The notes below the pieces were generated by a model. The model was not told where the DNA came from, did no database searches, and saw only the letters and a program-made list of their open reading frames with translations. The translations under genes and the position numbers were made by a program. A stretch of DNA of 64,000 nt, taken from assembly GCA_035934235.1 (NCBI GenBank), contig DASYYB010000054.1, positions 1 to 64,000 of the forward strand, given 5' to 3'. This document shows, in pieces, positions 23,836 to 31,939 of this stretch; the first letter of the stretch is position 1; each line of letters starts with the position of its first letter. The DNA is from REEB95 sp035934235. GTDB lineage: Bacteria > Pseudomonadota > Alphaproteobacteria > ATCC43930 > CGMCC-115725.

Positions 23836-24819
23836 ATGGCCGTGGCGACCGAGGGCGTCTACACCCCGATAACGCCTGAACCGGCGGATCAATTCCGTGA
23901 CCGGAAGGATCGCAAGCGCCTGTGGCGCAGCATAGCTGATTCCGTCCTGTTGCATGGGCTGATCCTCGCGCTTCTGCTCGGCCTCTGGCGCATTCCGCCG
24001 CCGCAGGAAGTCGTGTTTCCGCCGGTCACAGTCAAGTTCGAGGGCACCGGCGGCGGCGCGGGCTCGCCAGGCGGCAGCGGTGGGCAAGCCAAGCTACCGG
24101 GTCAGCAAGATGCCGCGGCGCCGCAGGCGGCGAGCAGTCTCGCGCACGCAGCGCCCAGTGACGTCACGCCCTTGGCGAATGACACCACCCCGCCCTTACC
24201 GACGCCGAAGCCGACGCCAGCAGTGACTCATCTCGATACCGCGCCGCCCAAGCCGCGCCAACATCAAGCGACGCAGCAGCCGCGCGTGGTCAAGCCGACG
24301 GCTGCGCCAGCACCGAAGCCGGCGCGCAACCCCGCACCGGCTGTGACGGCCACGCCGCTGCCGGCGCCGGTGCAATCGGCGCCGCCGACAACGGTCGCAA
24401 CAGCGGGCGCGCCGGCCGCATTGGGCACGGGCACGGAAGGCGTCGGCAGCGCTGGCAACGGCAATTTCGGCGTGAGCCAAGGTCCGGGCGGCCCCGGTTA
24501 CGGCACGGGTTCACCCGACGACTATCTCGACCGCGTGCGCCGTCATCTCGAACGCTACAAGCACTACCCCGACGACGCGCTGAAGAAGAAACAAGAGGGC
24601 ACGGTGATGGTGGCGTTCACCCTTGCCCATGATGGCACCGTCACCGGCGCTTGGATAACCAAGAGCTCGGGCAATCCGCTGCTCGATCAGGCGGCGTTGG
24701 CCATGCTGCATGACGGCTCGCCGGTGCCGCCGGTCCCCGAACGTTTCTGGGGACGCGCCGGCTCGATAACCATGCCGGTCAATTTCACCATCGGCCTGTT
24801 CGACAGAATCTTGCACTAA
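23836..24819 (+). CDS. TonB-family energy transducer
   Basis: A 327-residue protein that couples the inner-membrane proton gradient to outer-membrane receptors. It has a cytoplasmic N-terminus, one membrane helix (SVLLHGLILALLLGLW, about 37-52), a long Pro/Ala/Gly-rich periplasmic spacer (about 70-225) and a C-terminal TonB domain (YLDRVRRHLERYKHYPDDA to the end). No exbB, exbD or TonB-dependent receptor is nearby, so its partners are elsewhere. The histidine in the membrane helix (LLHG) is the usual proton-path residue. ATG 23836 is preferred; a TTG at 23815 is an alternative. Confidence 0.88.
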   Translation: MAVATEGVYTPITPEPADQFRDRKDRKRLWRSIADSVLLHGLILALLLGLWRIPPPQEVVFPPVTVKFEGTGGGAGSPGGSGGQAKLPGQQDAAAPQAASSLAHAAPSDVTPLANDTTPPLPTPKPTPAVTHLDTAPPKPRQHQATQQPRVVKPTAAPAPKPARNPAPAVTATPLPAPVQSAPPTTVATAGAPAALGTGTEGVGSAGNGNFGVSQGPGGPGYGTGSPDDYLDRVRRHLERYKHYPDDALKKKQEGTVMVAFTLAHDGTVTGAWITKSSGNPLLDQAALAMLHDGSPVPPVPERFWGRAGSITMPVNFTIGLFDRILH

Positions 24820-24967
24820 GGCTTTGTTATTGAATGGTTATTATAGAATTTTCCACATATAACACATAAAAATTGTTGTTCTTATAAATAATACATTGAT
24901 ATCAGTGACAATACGGGTGTATCACCACTGGGATTCATAAGCCCGGGTTGGTTGAGGAGAAGTTTCC
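24820..24967. promoter_or_regulatory. AT-rich leader upstream of cysH
   Basis: These 148 bases are far richer in A and T than the flanking genes and end in GAGGAGAAG before the cysH GTG. A possible promoter is TTGATA (24896-24901) with TATCAC (24920-24925), 18 bases apart. Long AT-rich upstream regions fit activation by a LysR-type regulator such as CysB/Cbl, but I cannot point to a definite binding site. Confidence 0.4.
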
Positions 24968-25657
24968 GTGCAGGCCGAAGAGCAGACGCAGCAGGTTCTG
25001 AGCCTGATGCGAACCATTGCCGAGAGCCATGCGCCGGCGGCGCTGGCGGCAAGCTTCGGCGCCGAAGACATGATACTGATCGACTTGGCCGCGCGGCATC
25101 GCCTGCCGATCGGAATCTTCACGCTCGATACCGGGCGCCTGCCGGAAGAAACCCACGCGCTCATCCACGCCACGACGCGCCGCTATCAGATTCCGATCAC
25201 GGTGATCACGCCCGATGCGGCGGATGTCGAACGCTACGTCGCGGCCAACGGTCCGAATGCCTTCTACGACAGCCAGGCGCTGCGCCTCGAATGCTGCTTC
25301 CTGCGCAAGGTCAAGCCGCTGCGACGCGCGCTCGCCGGCAAGCAGGCGTGGATCACCGGCCAGCGTCGTTCCCAGTCGGTGACTCGCAGCGACTTGAAGA
25401 CACAGGAATGGGACGCGGAGCACGGTCTGCACAAATTCAACCCGTTGGCCGACTGGTCGGACGACGACGTCTGGCGTTACATCCGCCAACACGCGGTCCC
25501 GTATAACGCGCTCCACGATCGCGGCTACCCGAGCATCGGTTGCGCCCCATGCACCCGCGCCATCGCACCGGGCGAGGATTTGCGCGCCGGCCGCTGGTGG
25601 TGGGAGTCGGCAGAACATCGCGAATGCGGCTTACATCCGCACCGGAAGGCGTCATGA
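24968..25657 (+). CDS. cysH: Assimilatory adenylyl-sulfate (APS) reductase
   Basis: A 229-residue reductase producing sulfite. It belongs to the iron-sulfur APS-reducing branch: Cys-Cys at about 109-110 (LECCFLRK) and CxxC at 192-195 (GCAPCTR) would hold a [4Fe-4S] cluster, absent from PAPS-type enzymes. The catalytic cysteine is in ECGLH near the C-terminus (about 220). The PP-loop-like SFGAEDMILID and TGQRRSQSVTR are present. The GTG start follows GAGGAGAAG. It overlaps cysD by four bases (ATGA), so expression is coupled to ATP sulfurylase. Confidence 0.95.
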   Translation: MQAEEQTQQVLSLMRTIAESHAPAALAASFGAEDMILIDLAARHRLPIGIFTLDTGRLPEETHALIHATTRRYQIPITVITPDAADVERYVAANGPNAFYDSQALRLECCFLRKVKPLRRALAGKQAWITGQRRSQSVTRSDLKTQEWDAEHGLHKFNPLADWSDDDVWRYIRQHAVPYNALHDRGYPSIGCAPCTRAIAPGEDLRAGRWWWESAEHRECGLHPHRKAS

Positions 25658-26619
25658 GCGGCAACGAAATCCTGACAACGATCGAACGGCCCGCAGCGTC
25701 TCGATCGACCGCGGCCTCAATCTCCTACGCCGCGCATCTCGACGCGCTCGAGAGCGAAGCGATCCATATTTTGCGCGAGGTTGCGGCCGAATTCCGCAAC
25801 CCGGTTCTGCTGTTCTCAGGCGGCAAGGATTCGACCGTTCTGTTGCGGCTTGCCGAAAAGGCGCTGCGGCCCGGACGTTTGCCCTTCCCGCTGCTGCACG
25901 TCGACACCGGACACAACTTTCCGGAGGTCATCGCCTTCCGCGACCGGCTCGTGGCGCAGCTCGGCGAACGCCTGATCGTGCGCACGGTGCAGGATTCGAT
26001 CGACCGCGGCCGCGTACGGCTGAAGCACGCCAACCAGAGCCGCAACGCTTTCCAGACCGTGACGCTGCTCGATGCGATCGCCGAGTTCGGCTTCGACGCC
26101 TGCATCGGCGGTGCGCGCCGCGACGAAGAAAAAGCGCGTGCCAAGGAGCGCATCTTCTCGTTCCGCGACGCGTTCGGCCAATGGGATCCGCGCCGCCAGC
26201 GTCCTGAGCTGTGGGACCTGTACAACACGCGTCTCGATCCGGGCGAACACATGCGCGTGTTTCCGCTCAGCAATTGGACCGAACTCGACGTGTGGCAGTA
26301 CATCGCCCGCGAGGGCATCGAACTGCCGTCGCTTTATTACGCCCATTCGCGGCGCGTCGCGTTGCGCAGCGGCGCGCTGGTTCCCGTGGTCGATACGACC
26401 GAACTCGCCGACCACGAGCCGGTCGAGACGCGCATCGTCCGGTTCCGCACCGTCGGCGACATTTCGTGCACCCTGCCGGTGGAATCGCCAGCCGCAACCG
26501 CCGACGAGGTCGTCGCCGAGATCATGACCGCGCGCGTCAGCGAGCGCGGCGCCACCCGGCTCGACGATCGGACTTCCGACGCCTCGATGGAAGAACGCAA
26601 GCGCGCCGGATATTTCTAA
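25654..26619 (+). CDS. cysD: Sulfate adenylyltransferase subunit 2
   Basis: The 321-residue catalytic subunit of ATP sulfurylase; it joins sulfate and ATP into APS, driven by GTP hydrolysis in CysN. The N-type ATP-pyrophosphatase loop SGGKDSTVLL is at about 52-61, followed by HVDTGHNFPEVI, GGARRDEEKARAKER and NWTELDVWQYI, and the conserved tail MEERKRAGYF. The start at ATG 25654 overlaps the cysH stop. A longer open frame begins at 25540, but lies inside cysH. Confidence 0.97.
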   Translation: MSGNEILTTIERPAASRSTAASISYAAHLDALESEAIHILREVAAEFRNPVLLFSGGKDSTVLLRLAEKALRPGRLPFPLLHVDTGHNFPEVIAFRDRLVAQLGERLIVRTVQDSIDRGRVRLKHANQSRNAFQTVTLLDAIAEFGFDACIGGARRDEEKARAKERIFSFRDAFGQWDPRRQRPELWDLYNTRLDPGEHMRVFPLSNWTELDVWQYIAREGIELPSLYYAHSRRVALRSGALVPVVDTTELADHEPVETRIVRFRTVGDISCTLPVESPAATADEVVAEIMTARVSERGATRLDDRTSDASMEERKRAGYF

Positions 26620-27881
26620 TGTCGTTTTCCTCCGGTAACGACCCGCGGCTGTTGCGGTTTACCACGGCTGGCAGCGTCGACGACGGCAAGAGCTCGCTCA
26701 TCGGCCGGCTGCTGCACGACGCGGGCGCCGTGCCGAACGATCAGCTCGCCGCGCTCGAGCGCATCGCTGCGCGCAACGGCGACGCCGCAGTCGATCTTTC
26801 GCTGCTGACCGACGGCTTGGTCGCCGAGCGCGAGCAAGGCATCACAATCGACGTCGCCTACCGCTACTTCGCGACGCCGCGGCGCAAGTTCATCATCGCG
26901 GACACGCCCGGCCACGAGCAATACACGCGCAACATGGTGACCGGCGCGAGCACCGCCGACGCCGCCGTGATCCTGGTCGACGCGCGCAACGGCATGACCA
27001 CCCAGACCCGCCGCCATCTTTTTCTCGCGCACCTGCTCGGCATCCGGCATCTGGTGATCGCGGTGAACAAGATGGACCTGGTGGATTTCGCGCACGCGCC
27101 GTTCGACGCGGTCGCCGGCGCGGTCAAGGCATTCGCCGCGACGCTCGGCGCCGAGCCGCCGATCGTGGTGCCGCTGTCGGCCAAGTTCGGCGACAACGTG
27201 GTTGTGCGCAGCGAACGCCTGCCCTGGTACGACGGCGAACCGCTGCTGGCGATCCTGGAGGGCCTGCCGGCGGCGGCCGAGGTCGACGACTTGCCGCTTC
27301 GCTTGCCCGTGCAACTCGTCCGACGCATGACAACGCCGGCGGGCCAATATCGCCGGTACCTGGGCCGCATCGAATCCGGCCGGATCGCGGTCGGCGATCC
27401 GATCGTCGCCCTGCCCTCCGGCGTCACCACCCGCGTGCGCGCCATCGCGACTTATGATGGCGCACTCGACGACGCGACCGCGCCGCAATCGATCGGCATT
27501 GAAATCGACGACGCCGTCGATATCGCCCGCGGCGATATTTTGGTTCACCCAAGCGCCACGCCGGCGGTGGCCACCCGCCTCGACGCGACCATCTGCTGGT
27601 TCGACGACGAGCCGTTCGCTGCCGGACGCCGCTATCTGATCAAGGTTGGCACCCGCACCGCTGTTGCCCACATCAAAGAGCTCGTCCATCGGCTCGACGT
27701 GACGACGCTCGCCCCCGTGCCGGCGACTGGCCTCGTCCGCAACGATATTGCCCGTGTCCGCATTGTGGCAGCGACGCCCCTGGCATTCGACCCTTATCGC
27801 GCCAACCGCGCGACCGGTGCGCTGATCCTGATCGACGAACAGACGCACGCGACCGTCGCCGCTGGTATGATCGAAAGTTGA
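26619..27881 (+). CDS. cysN: Sulfate adenylyltransferase subunit 1, GTPase
   Basis: A 420-residue EF-Tu-like GTPase that powers CysD. The G motifs are clear: G1 GSVDDGKSSL (about 17-26), G3 DTPGHEQY, G4 NKMD, followed by two beta-barrel domains. There is no fused APS kinase (CysC) domain, unlike NodQ-type proteins, which agrees with the APS-reducing CysH next door. The start is ATG 26619, sharing bases with the cysD stop (TAATG). The open frame extends back to 26211 inside cysD without meaning. Confidence 0.96.
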   Translation: MSFSSGNDPRLLRFTTAGSVDDGKSSLIGRLLHDAGAVPNDQLAALERIAARNGDAAVDLSLLTDGLVAEREQGITIDVAYRYFATPRRKFIIADTPGHEQYTRNMVTGASTADAAVILVDARNGMTTQTRRHLFLAHLLGIRHLVIAVNKMDLVDFAHAPFDAVAGAVKAFAATLGAEPPIVVPLSAKFGDNVVVRSERLPWYDGEPLLAILEGLPAAAEVDDLPLRLPVQLVRRMTTPAGQYRRYLGRIESGRIAVGDPIVALPSGVTTRVRAIATYDGALDDATAPQSIGIEIDDAVDIARGDILVHPSATPAVATRLDATICWFDDEPFAAGRRYLIKVGTRTAVAHIKELVHRLDVTTLAPVPATGLVRNDIARVRIVAATPLAFDPYRANRATGALILIDEQTHATVAAGMIES

Positions 27882-27890
27882 GGAAGCCGG

Positions 27891-28679
27891 ATGTTGCTCC
27901 AACACGCGTTTAACCTGGCCTATCCGGTGAGCGGTTTCGTCGTCGGCATGCTCGTCGGCATGACCGGGGTCGGCGGCGGCTCGCTGATGACGCCCCTGCT
28001 GATCCTGCTGTTCGGCATCTCGCCGGCCACCGCGGTCGGCACCGACTTGCTATACGCCGCGGCCACCAAGACGGCCGGAACCGCGATGCACGGCTTCACC
28101 GGCACGATCGATTGGCCGATCGTCGGCCTGCTCGCCCTCGGCAGCGTGCCGACGACGGGGATCACGCTGTTCGGCCTGTCGCGGCTGGACCTCGGCGGCA
28201 CGGCGGCACATGGGCTGATCACGGTCGTGCTTGGCTGCGCGCTGTTTGCGTCCGCCTTCGTGCTGATTTTCCGCAGCCGCATCGTCCGCCATTACGGCGA
28301 CCGTTTGGCGGCGCTCGACCCGAAACGCGTCCGGTGGCTCACGGTCGGCGCCGGTGTGGCGCTGGGCATCTTGGTGCCGATTTCCTCGGTCGGAGCCGGC
28401 GCACTCGGTACGACGGCCTTGGTGCTGCTCTATCCGCGCCTGCCGGTGGCGCGCATCGTCGGCTCGGATATCGCCCATGCCGTACCGCTGACCCTGATCG
28501 CCGGTATCGGCCATTGGATGCTGGGCTCGATTCACTGGCACCTGCTCGGCGCCCTGCTGCTCGGCTCGCTGCCGGGCATCGTCCTCGGCAGCTATGCCGC
28601 CAGCCGCGTTCCCGACGCCGCCTTGCGGCTCCTGTTGGCGGCGACCTTGCTGCTGGCCGGCGGCCGCCTGGTCTTTTAG
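27891..28679 (+). CDS. TauE/SafE-family sulfite or sulfonate permease
   Basis: A 262-residue membrane protein with about eight helices and the family repeat GMLVGMTGVGGGSLMTPLL (about 18-36) and GILVPISSVGAGALGTTALV in the second half. TauE/SafE proteins export or import sulfite, sulfoacetate and related anions. It starts nine bases after cysN with GAGGAAG at the right spacing, so it is the last gene of the cys operon; a role in removing excess sulfite or taking up a sulfur source is likely but not shown. Confidence 0.9.
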   Translation: MLLQHAFNLAYPVSGFVVGMLVGMTGVGGGSLMTPLLILLFGISPATAVGTDLLYAAATKTAGTAMHGFTGTIDWPIVGLLALGSVPTTGITLFGLSRLDLGGTAAHGLITVVLGCALFASAFVLIFRSRIVRHYGDRLAALDPKRVRWLTVGAGVALGILVPISSVGAGALGTTALVLLYPRLPVARIVGSDIAHAVPLTLIAGIGHWMLGSIHWHLLGALLLGSLPGIVLGSYAASRVPDAALRLLLAATLLLAGGRLVF

Positions 28680-28793
28680 GCCCCGCCGTCACGAGATCGG
28701 CCGAAAACGGGCGGCCATTCGGGCCGGTTCCCGCGCGTTATGCTTCCCTTAACGCGGATTGCCTAAAATTGCAGACATGTGAGGGAGGCATCC

Positions 28794-29390
28794 GTGAATT
28801 ACTCGACGCACGCCCTGCCGGACTGCAATCTTGAAGCGGCGACGACGCTCAGCCTCAAACGCGAGCCAGCGTGTTTCGCCTTCCTCTGTAGCCGCGCCGT
28901 ATCGCCGCCGCAGCCGATCGATTCCCTCAATCTCGACCTCGCGTCGATCGATTATTTCGGTGGCCGCGCCTCGTTGTGGGCAACGCTTGAAATCCGCTCG
29001 ACCGCGTCGGATGAAAAGGCGACGGCCGTACTCGGCTTCGACGAAACCTTTCTGTCGCCGTTCACTCGCGCCCTGATCGAGTGTGCCGCAAGCCGCGTGC
29101 CTTACCGCATGACGATCGCCCAGAGCGAGGACCGGCCGCAGCGCCTGGTCGAATACGTCACCGGACCGGGCGTCGCACTCAGCGAACTCATCCTGACGCC
29201 GCAGGACAACGTCGTCATCATCTCGGCGCGCGCCGCGGGCGAAGACGAGGAAACCCTGTTCCAACTGCCGCGCACCGACACGTTCCTGCGCGCCTTCACC
29301 AAGATGACCTATCAGGCGGACGGTCAGCTTTTGGAGACGTTGGCGCAATCCGAGAAGCTCGCCCGGCAGCGGCCGACCAGCGCAGCCTAG
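28794..29390 (+). CDS. Unrecognised 198-residue protein
   Basis: The start is GTG 28794 with GGGAGG just upstream, so translation is well supported. The product has no signal peptide or membrane helix and is mixed alpha/beta in appearance. Visible stretches are LKREPACFAFLCSRAV near 24-39, SLNLDLASIDYFGGRASLWATL at about 44, and a charged C-terminal helix. I do not recognise a domain. It stands alone after the cys operon, 115 bp away, and converges with the DUF488 gene, so context gives no function. Confidence 0.6.
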   Translation: MNYSTHALPDCNLEAATTLSLKREPACFAFLCSRAVSPPQPIDSLNLDLASIDYFGGRASLWATLEIRSTASDEKATAVLGFDETFLSPFTRALIECAASRVPYRMTIAQSEDRPQRLVEYVTGPGVALSELILTPQDNVVIISARAAGEDEETLFQLPRTDTFLRAFTKMTYQADGQLLETLAQSEKLARQRPTSAA

Positions 29391-29393
29391 CGT

Positions 29394-29951
29394 CTAGGTT
29401 CGCCCGCCCTCGATGCCGTCAAACAGATCGGCAGCGGCATAGCGCAACGCGCCGCCCGGCAGTGTCCGCGCCTCGGGCGTCAGGGTTGCAATCTCGCTCT
29501 TGCCTGGACCCATGATGTGGCGGACCTCCTCGCCCGCGGCGACGAGGTAGTCGCTGATGATCCGGCGATGGCAACGCCACCACACGGCCTCGGCACACAT
29601 GATCGCCACCGGCCGCTCGCGTGCGAGTGCGCGCAGCTCGGCCAGCGCGGTGGCAAAATCGGAACTCTCGGCATAGTCGGCGAAATTGCGGAAGCCTTCC
29701 TCGTGCCAGAAGGTGTTGCGGGACGGCGCGCCTTTCGTTCGGCTGCGGCGGCCGCCCAACCCCCGCATGTGACGATAGGCGATGTTCGCCGCCTGCAAAG
29801 CCGGCGCTAGCGCGTCGCCGTTGAAATGCGGATAGCGGCCCGACCGCGGAATGCTGCGTACATCGACCAGGCACGCGACGCCGTGCTCGCGCAGCAGCGC
29901 GAGAAATTCGTCCAAGCTACGGGTCGAATGGCCGATGGTGTAGAGGGTCAC
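29394..29951 (-). CDS. DUF488 family protein
   Basis: A 185-residue protein of the DUF488 family. The N-terminal TIGHSTRSLDEFLALL, LVDVRSIPRSGRYPHFN, the R-G-L-G-G-R turn and CAEAVWWRCHRRIISDYL (with C, C and H) are all diagnostic. The family is conserved across bacteria; a nucleic-acid or nuclease-like role has been suggested but no activity is established. Its start overlaps the MarR gene stop by four bases (ATGA on the minus strand), so it is translated with the regulator. Confidence 0.92.
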   Translation of the reverse strand: MTLYTIGHSTRSLDEFLALLREHGVACLVDVRSIPRSGRYPHFNGDALAPALQAANIAYRHMRGLGGRRSRTKGAPSRNTFWHEEGFRNFADYAESSDFATALAELRALARERPVAIMCAEAVWWRCHRRIISDYLVAAGEEVRHIMGPGKSEIATLTPEARTLPGGALRYAAADLFDGIEGGRT

Positions 29952-30436
29952 GCCGTCTTACGTGGGCGCGATTCCTCGCCATTCAAGCGCAACGGCGCGC
30001 GGCTGCGTTCGTTGTTGAGGTGCACGAGGCGGCGCAGCAAAGCCATGAAAACCGCCCGCTCGGCCGCCTTGAGCGGCGCCAGGATGGCGTCTTGCACCGC
30101 GCCCACCGCGGGCGACGCAGCGACCACCAATTTTCGGCCGGCCGCGGTCAGCTCAAGCCGCTTGGTGCGGCGGTCCTGCGTGCCCGGCTTCCGCCGGATC
30201 AGCGCCTTGCCTTCCAGCCGCTCGACCACGTCGGCGATCGTCGAGCGGTCGAGCGCCACGTAATTCGCCAGCGTCGTCTGATCGCATCCCGGATTCTCGC
30301 GGATGCCGAGCAGTGCCGCATATTGCAGCGGCGTCAGGCCATAAGTGCCGGTCTCGGCCATGAACAGCGCGACCGCGATCTGTTGCAGGCGGCGGATGAG
30401 ATGGCCCGGCGCGGCGTGCAGTTCGAGAATGGCCAT
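29948..30436 (-). CDS. MarR-family transcriptional regulator
   Basis: A 162-residue winged-helix regulator, likely a dimer. The N-terminal dimer helix is followed by LTPLQYAALLGI, the recognition helix TLANYVALDRSTIADVVERL (about 60-79) and the wing LIRRKPGTQDRRTKRLELT (about 84-102). MarR proteins repress their own and neighbouring genes until a small aromatic or similar ligand binds. The start ATG 30436 has GAGGAAA upstream. It diverges from the luciferase-like oxidoreductase, with a perfect palindrome in the shared promoter, so that gene is its probable target. Confidence 0.93.
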   Translation of the reverse strand: MAILELHAAPGHLIRRLQQIAVALFMAETGTYGLTPLQYAALLGIRENPGCDQTTLANYVALDRSTIADVVERLEGKALIRRKPGTQDRRTKRLELTAAGRKLVVAASPAVGAVQDAILAPLKAAERAVFMALLRRLVHLNNERSRAPLRLNGEESRPRKTA

Positions 30437-30474
30437 GACGCTTTCCTCTAGCACGACAGCCGCCGGACGACAAC

Positions 30475-30502
30475 TTGACAGTGTACTGATAATCAGTATT
30501 CA
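30475..30502 (+). promoter_or_regulatory. Promoter with embedded 15-bp MarR-type operator
   Basis: TTGACA at 30475-30480 and TATTCA at 30497-30502 are 16 bases apart and point to the oxidoreductase gene at 30548. Within the spacer lies the perfect palindrome TACTGAT-A-ATCAGTA (30484-30498). A protein bound there would block RNA polymerase directly. Size and symmetry suit a MarR dimer, and the regulator gene is 48 bp away in the other direction. Confidence 0.7.
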
Positions 30503-30547
30503 ATCGAATTTCCGAAGAAGGCTGCCGCTGGCCGGCTGGGAGGCGCC

Positions 30548-31642
30548 ATGGAATTCGGCATGCAGTTTTTCCCCTGCGTCGGTCCGGACCAGAAATCCGG
30601 CGCGCAATATTTCGACGAGTGCCTGCGCCTCGTCGACAATGCCGATCGCTACGGCTGGGCTCATATCCGCACTGTCGAGCACTATTTCCGGCCGTACGGC
30701 GGTTACACGCCGAACCCGATCGTCTTCCTGTCGGCGGCGGCGCAGCGGACCAAGACCGCGCGGCTGATCACCGGCGCGGTGCTGCCGGTGTTCAACAACC
30801 CGCTCAAGCTTGCCGGCGAGATCGGCATGCTCGACGCGATCTCCGGCGGCCGGCTCGAAGTCGGCTTCGCCCGGGCGTTCCTTCCCTACGAGTTCGCCAA
30901 CTTCAAGGTCAGCGTCGACGAAAGCCGCGAGCGCTTCGCCGAAGGCATGGAACAGGTGCGTATCCTCCTCGAGCAGGACACGGCCAGCCATGCCGGCAAC
31001 TTCCATAGCTTCGCGAACGTCACGTCGCTACCGCGGCCGACGCAAAAGCCGCGGCCGCCTTTCTGGGTTGCCGCCATCGCCACACCCGACAGCTTCGTCG
31101 CCGCCGGCAAGGCCGGCCACGCGATCATGGGAATTCCGATGGCGGGCGGAAAGATGCGGGAGCTACTCGGCCTCTATCGCGACGCCTGGAAGCAGGCCGG
31201 CCACGTCGGCCGCGGCCGCGTCATGCTCGCCTTCCACATGTATTGCGCCGAAACGCGGCAACAGGCCTTCGACGTCGCACGCGACCCGCTGAACCGCTAT
31301 CTGAAGGCGATCGCTGCCGCGACGGCGGACTGGGGCTCGATGAGCTCCAAGGACTACCCAGGTTACGACAAGATCGCCGAGATCCTGGCCAAAGAGACCA
31401 TCGACACGCAGGTCAAAAGCGGCGGCGCCTGGATCGGCTCGCCGGACGAGATCGCCGAGCAGATCGCGCGTTACGACGACGAAGTGGGCGGCTTCGAGGT
31501 CGCCTCGTTGCAGGTCAACTTCAACGACCTGCCCTATTCCGCCGCCGACCGGTCCCTGCGCCTGTTCAGCGAGGCTGTGATGCCCAAATTCGCCGGCCGC
31601 GGCGCCGAAAAACCCAGCATTTCGGCCCGAAAATCCGGGTAA
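30548..31642 (+). CDS. Luciferase-like flavin-dependent monooxygenase (LLM class)
   Basis: A 364-residue TIM-barrel oxidoreductase of the bacterial luciferase family that uses reduced flavin and oxygen. Typical segments are MEFGMQFFPCVGPD at the start, HIRTVEHYFRPYGGY (about 38-52), AVLPVFNNPLKLAGEIGMLD and SGGRLEVGFARAF. The substrate is unknown. It needs a flavin reductase, not found nearby. Divergent from the MarR gene and preceded by an operator-like palindrome, so induction by its substrate is likely. Confidence 0.9.
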   Translation: MEFGMQFFPCVGPDQKSGAQYFDECLRLVDNADRYGWAHIRTVEHYFRPYGGYTPNPIVFLSAAAQRTKTARLITGAVLPVFNNPLKLAGEIGMLDAISGGRLEVGFARAFLPYEFANFKVSVDESRERFAEGMEQVRILLEQDTASHAGNFHSFANVTSLPRPTQKPRPPFWVAAIATPDSFVAAGKAGHAIMGIPMAGGKMRELLGLYRDAWKQAGHVGRGRVMLAFHMYCAETRQQAFDVARDPLNRYLKAIAAATADWGSMSSKDYPGYDKIAEILAKETIDTQVKSGGAWIGSPDEIAEQIARYDDEVGGFEVASLQVNFNDLPYSAADRSLRLFSEAVMPKFAGRGAEKPSISARKSG

Positions 31643-31667
31643 ACTATTTAGAAACCTCTATGCCTTT

Positions 31668-31692
31668 AGCGTGCTTTTTAGGGAAGCATGCT
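31668..31692 (+). repeat. Stem-loop in the leader of the 65-residue ORF
   Basis: AGCGTGCTT and AAGCATGCT (one G-U pair) form a nine-base stem with a seven-base loop, ending just before the GAAGGGGG ribosome site of the next small gene. No T run follows directly, so it is more a leader structure than a terminator of the monooxygenase gene, though either is possible. Confidence 0.4.
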
Positions 31693-31705
31693 GAAGGGGG
31701 TTCCA

Positions 31706-31903
31706 ATGCCGAATACCGACACGATCGCGACGCGCCGTGGCCGTAGCATGCGCGCTAAAGTCATAACGCTGTCGCTCGACGAGCAGGTGCAGGATTTCCT
31801 CGACGCGCGCGACGGCCTGCGCACTTACGACGTGCTTTACGGCAACAGCAGCGACACGCTGCTGCCGCGCCGTTTCGCCACCCGCAAAGGCAAGCGCGCT
31901 TAA
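31706..31903 (+). CDS. 65-residue basic protein of unknown function
   Basis: A small ORF starting at ATG 31706 after a very strong AAGGGGG site. The protein is basic at both ends (ATRRGRSMRAK and RRFATRKGKRA) with an acidic middle (SLDEQVQDFLDARDGL), likely helical and soluble. I recognise no family. It sits between the monooxygenase and the ABC binding protein, 36 bp before the latter. The good ribosome site and normal codon use support it. Confidence 0.5.
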   Translation: MPNTDTIATRRGRSMRAKVITLSLDEQVQDFLDARDGLRTYDVLYGNSSDTLLPRRFATRKGKRA

Positions 31904-31939
31904 GCCTGCCGGCCCGTTCTGCTATCCTCGCCGCGCAGA

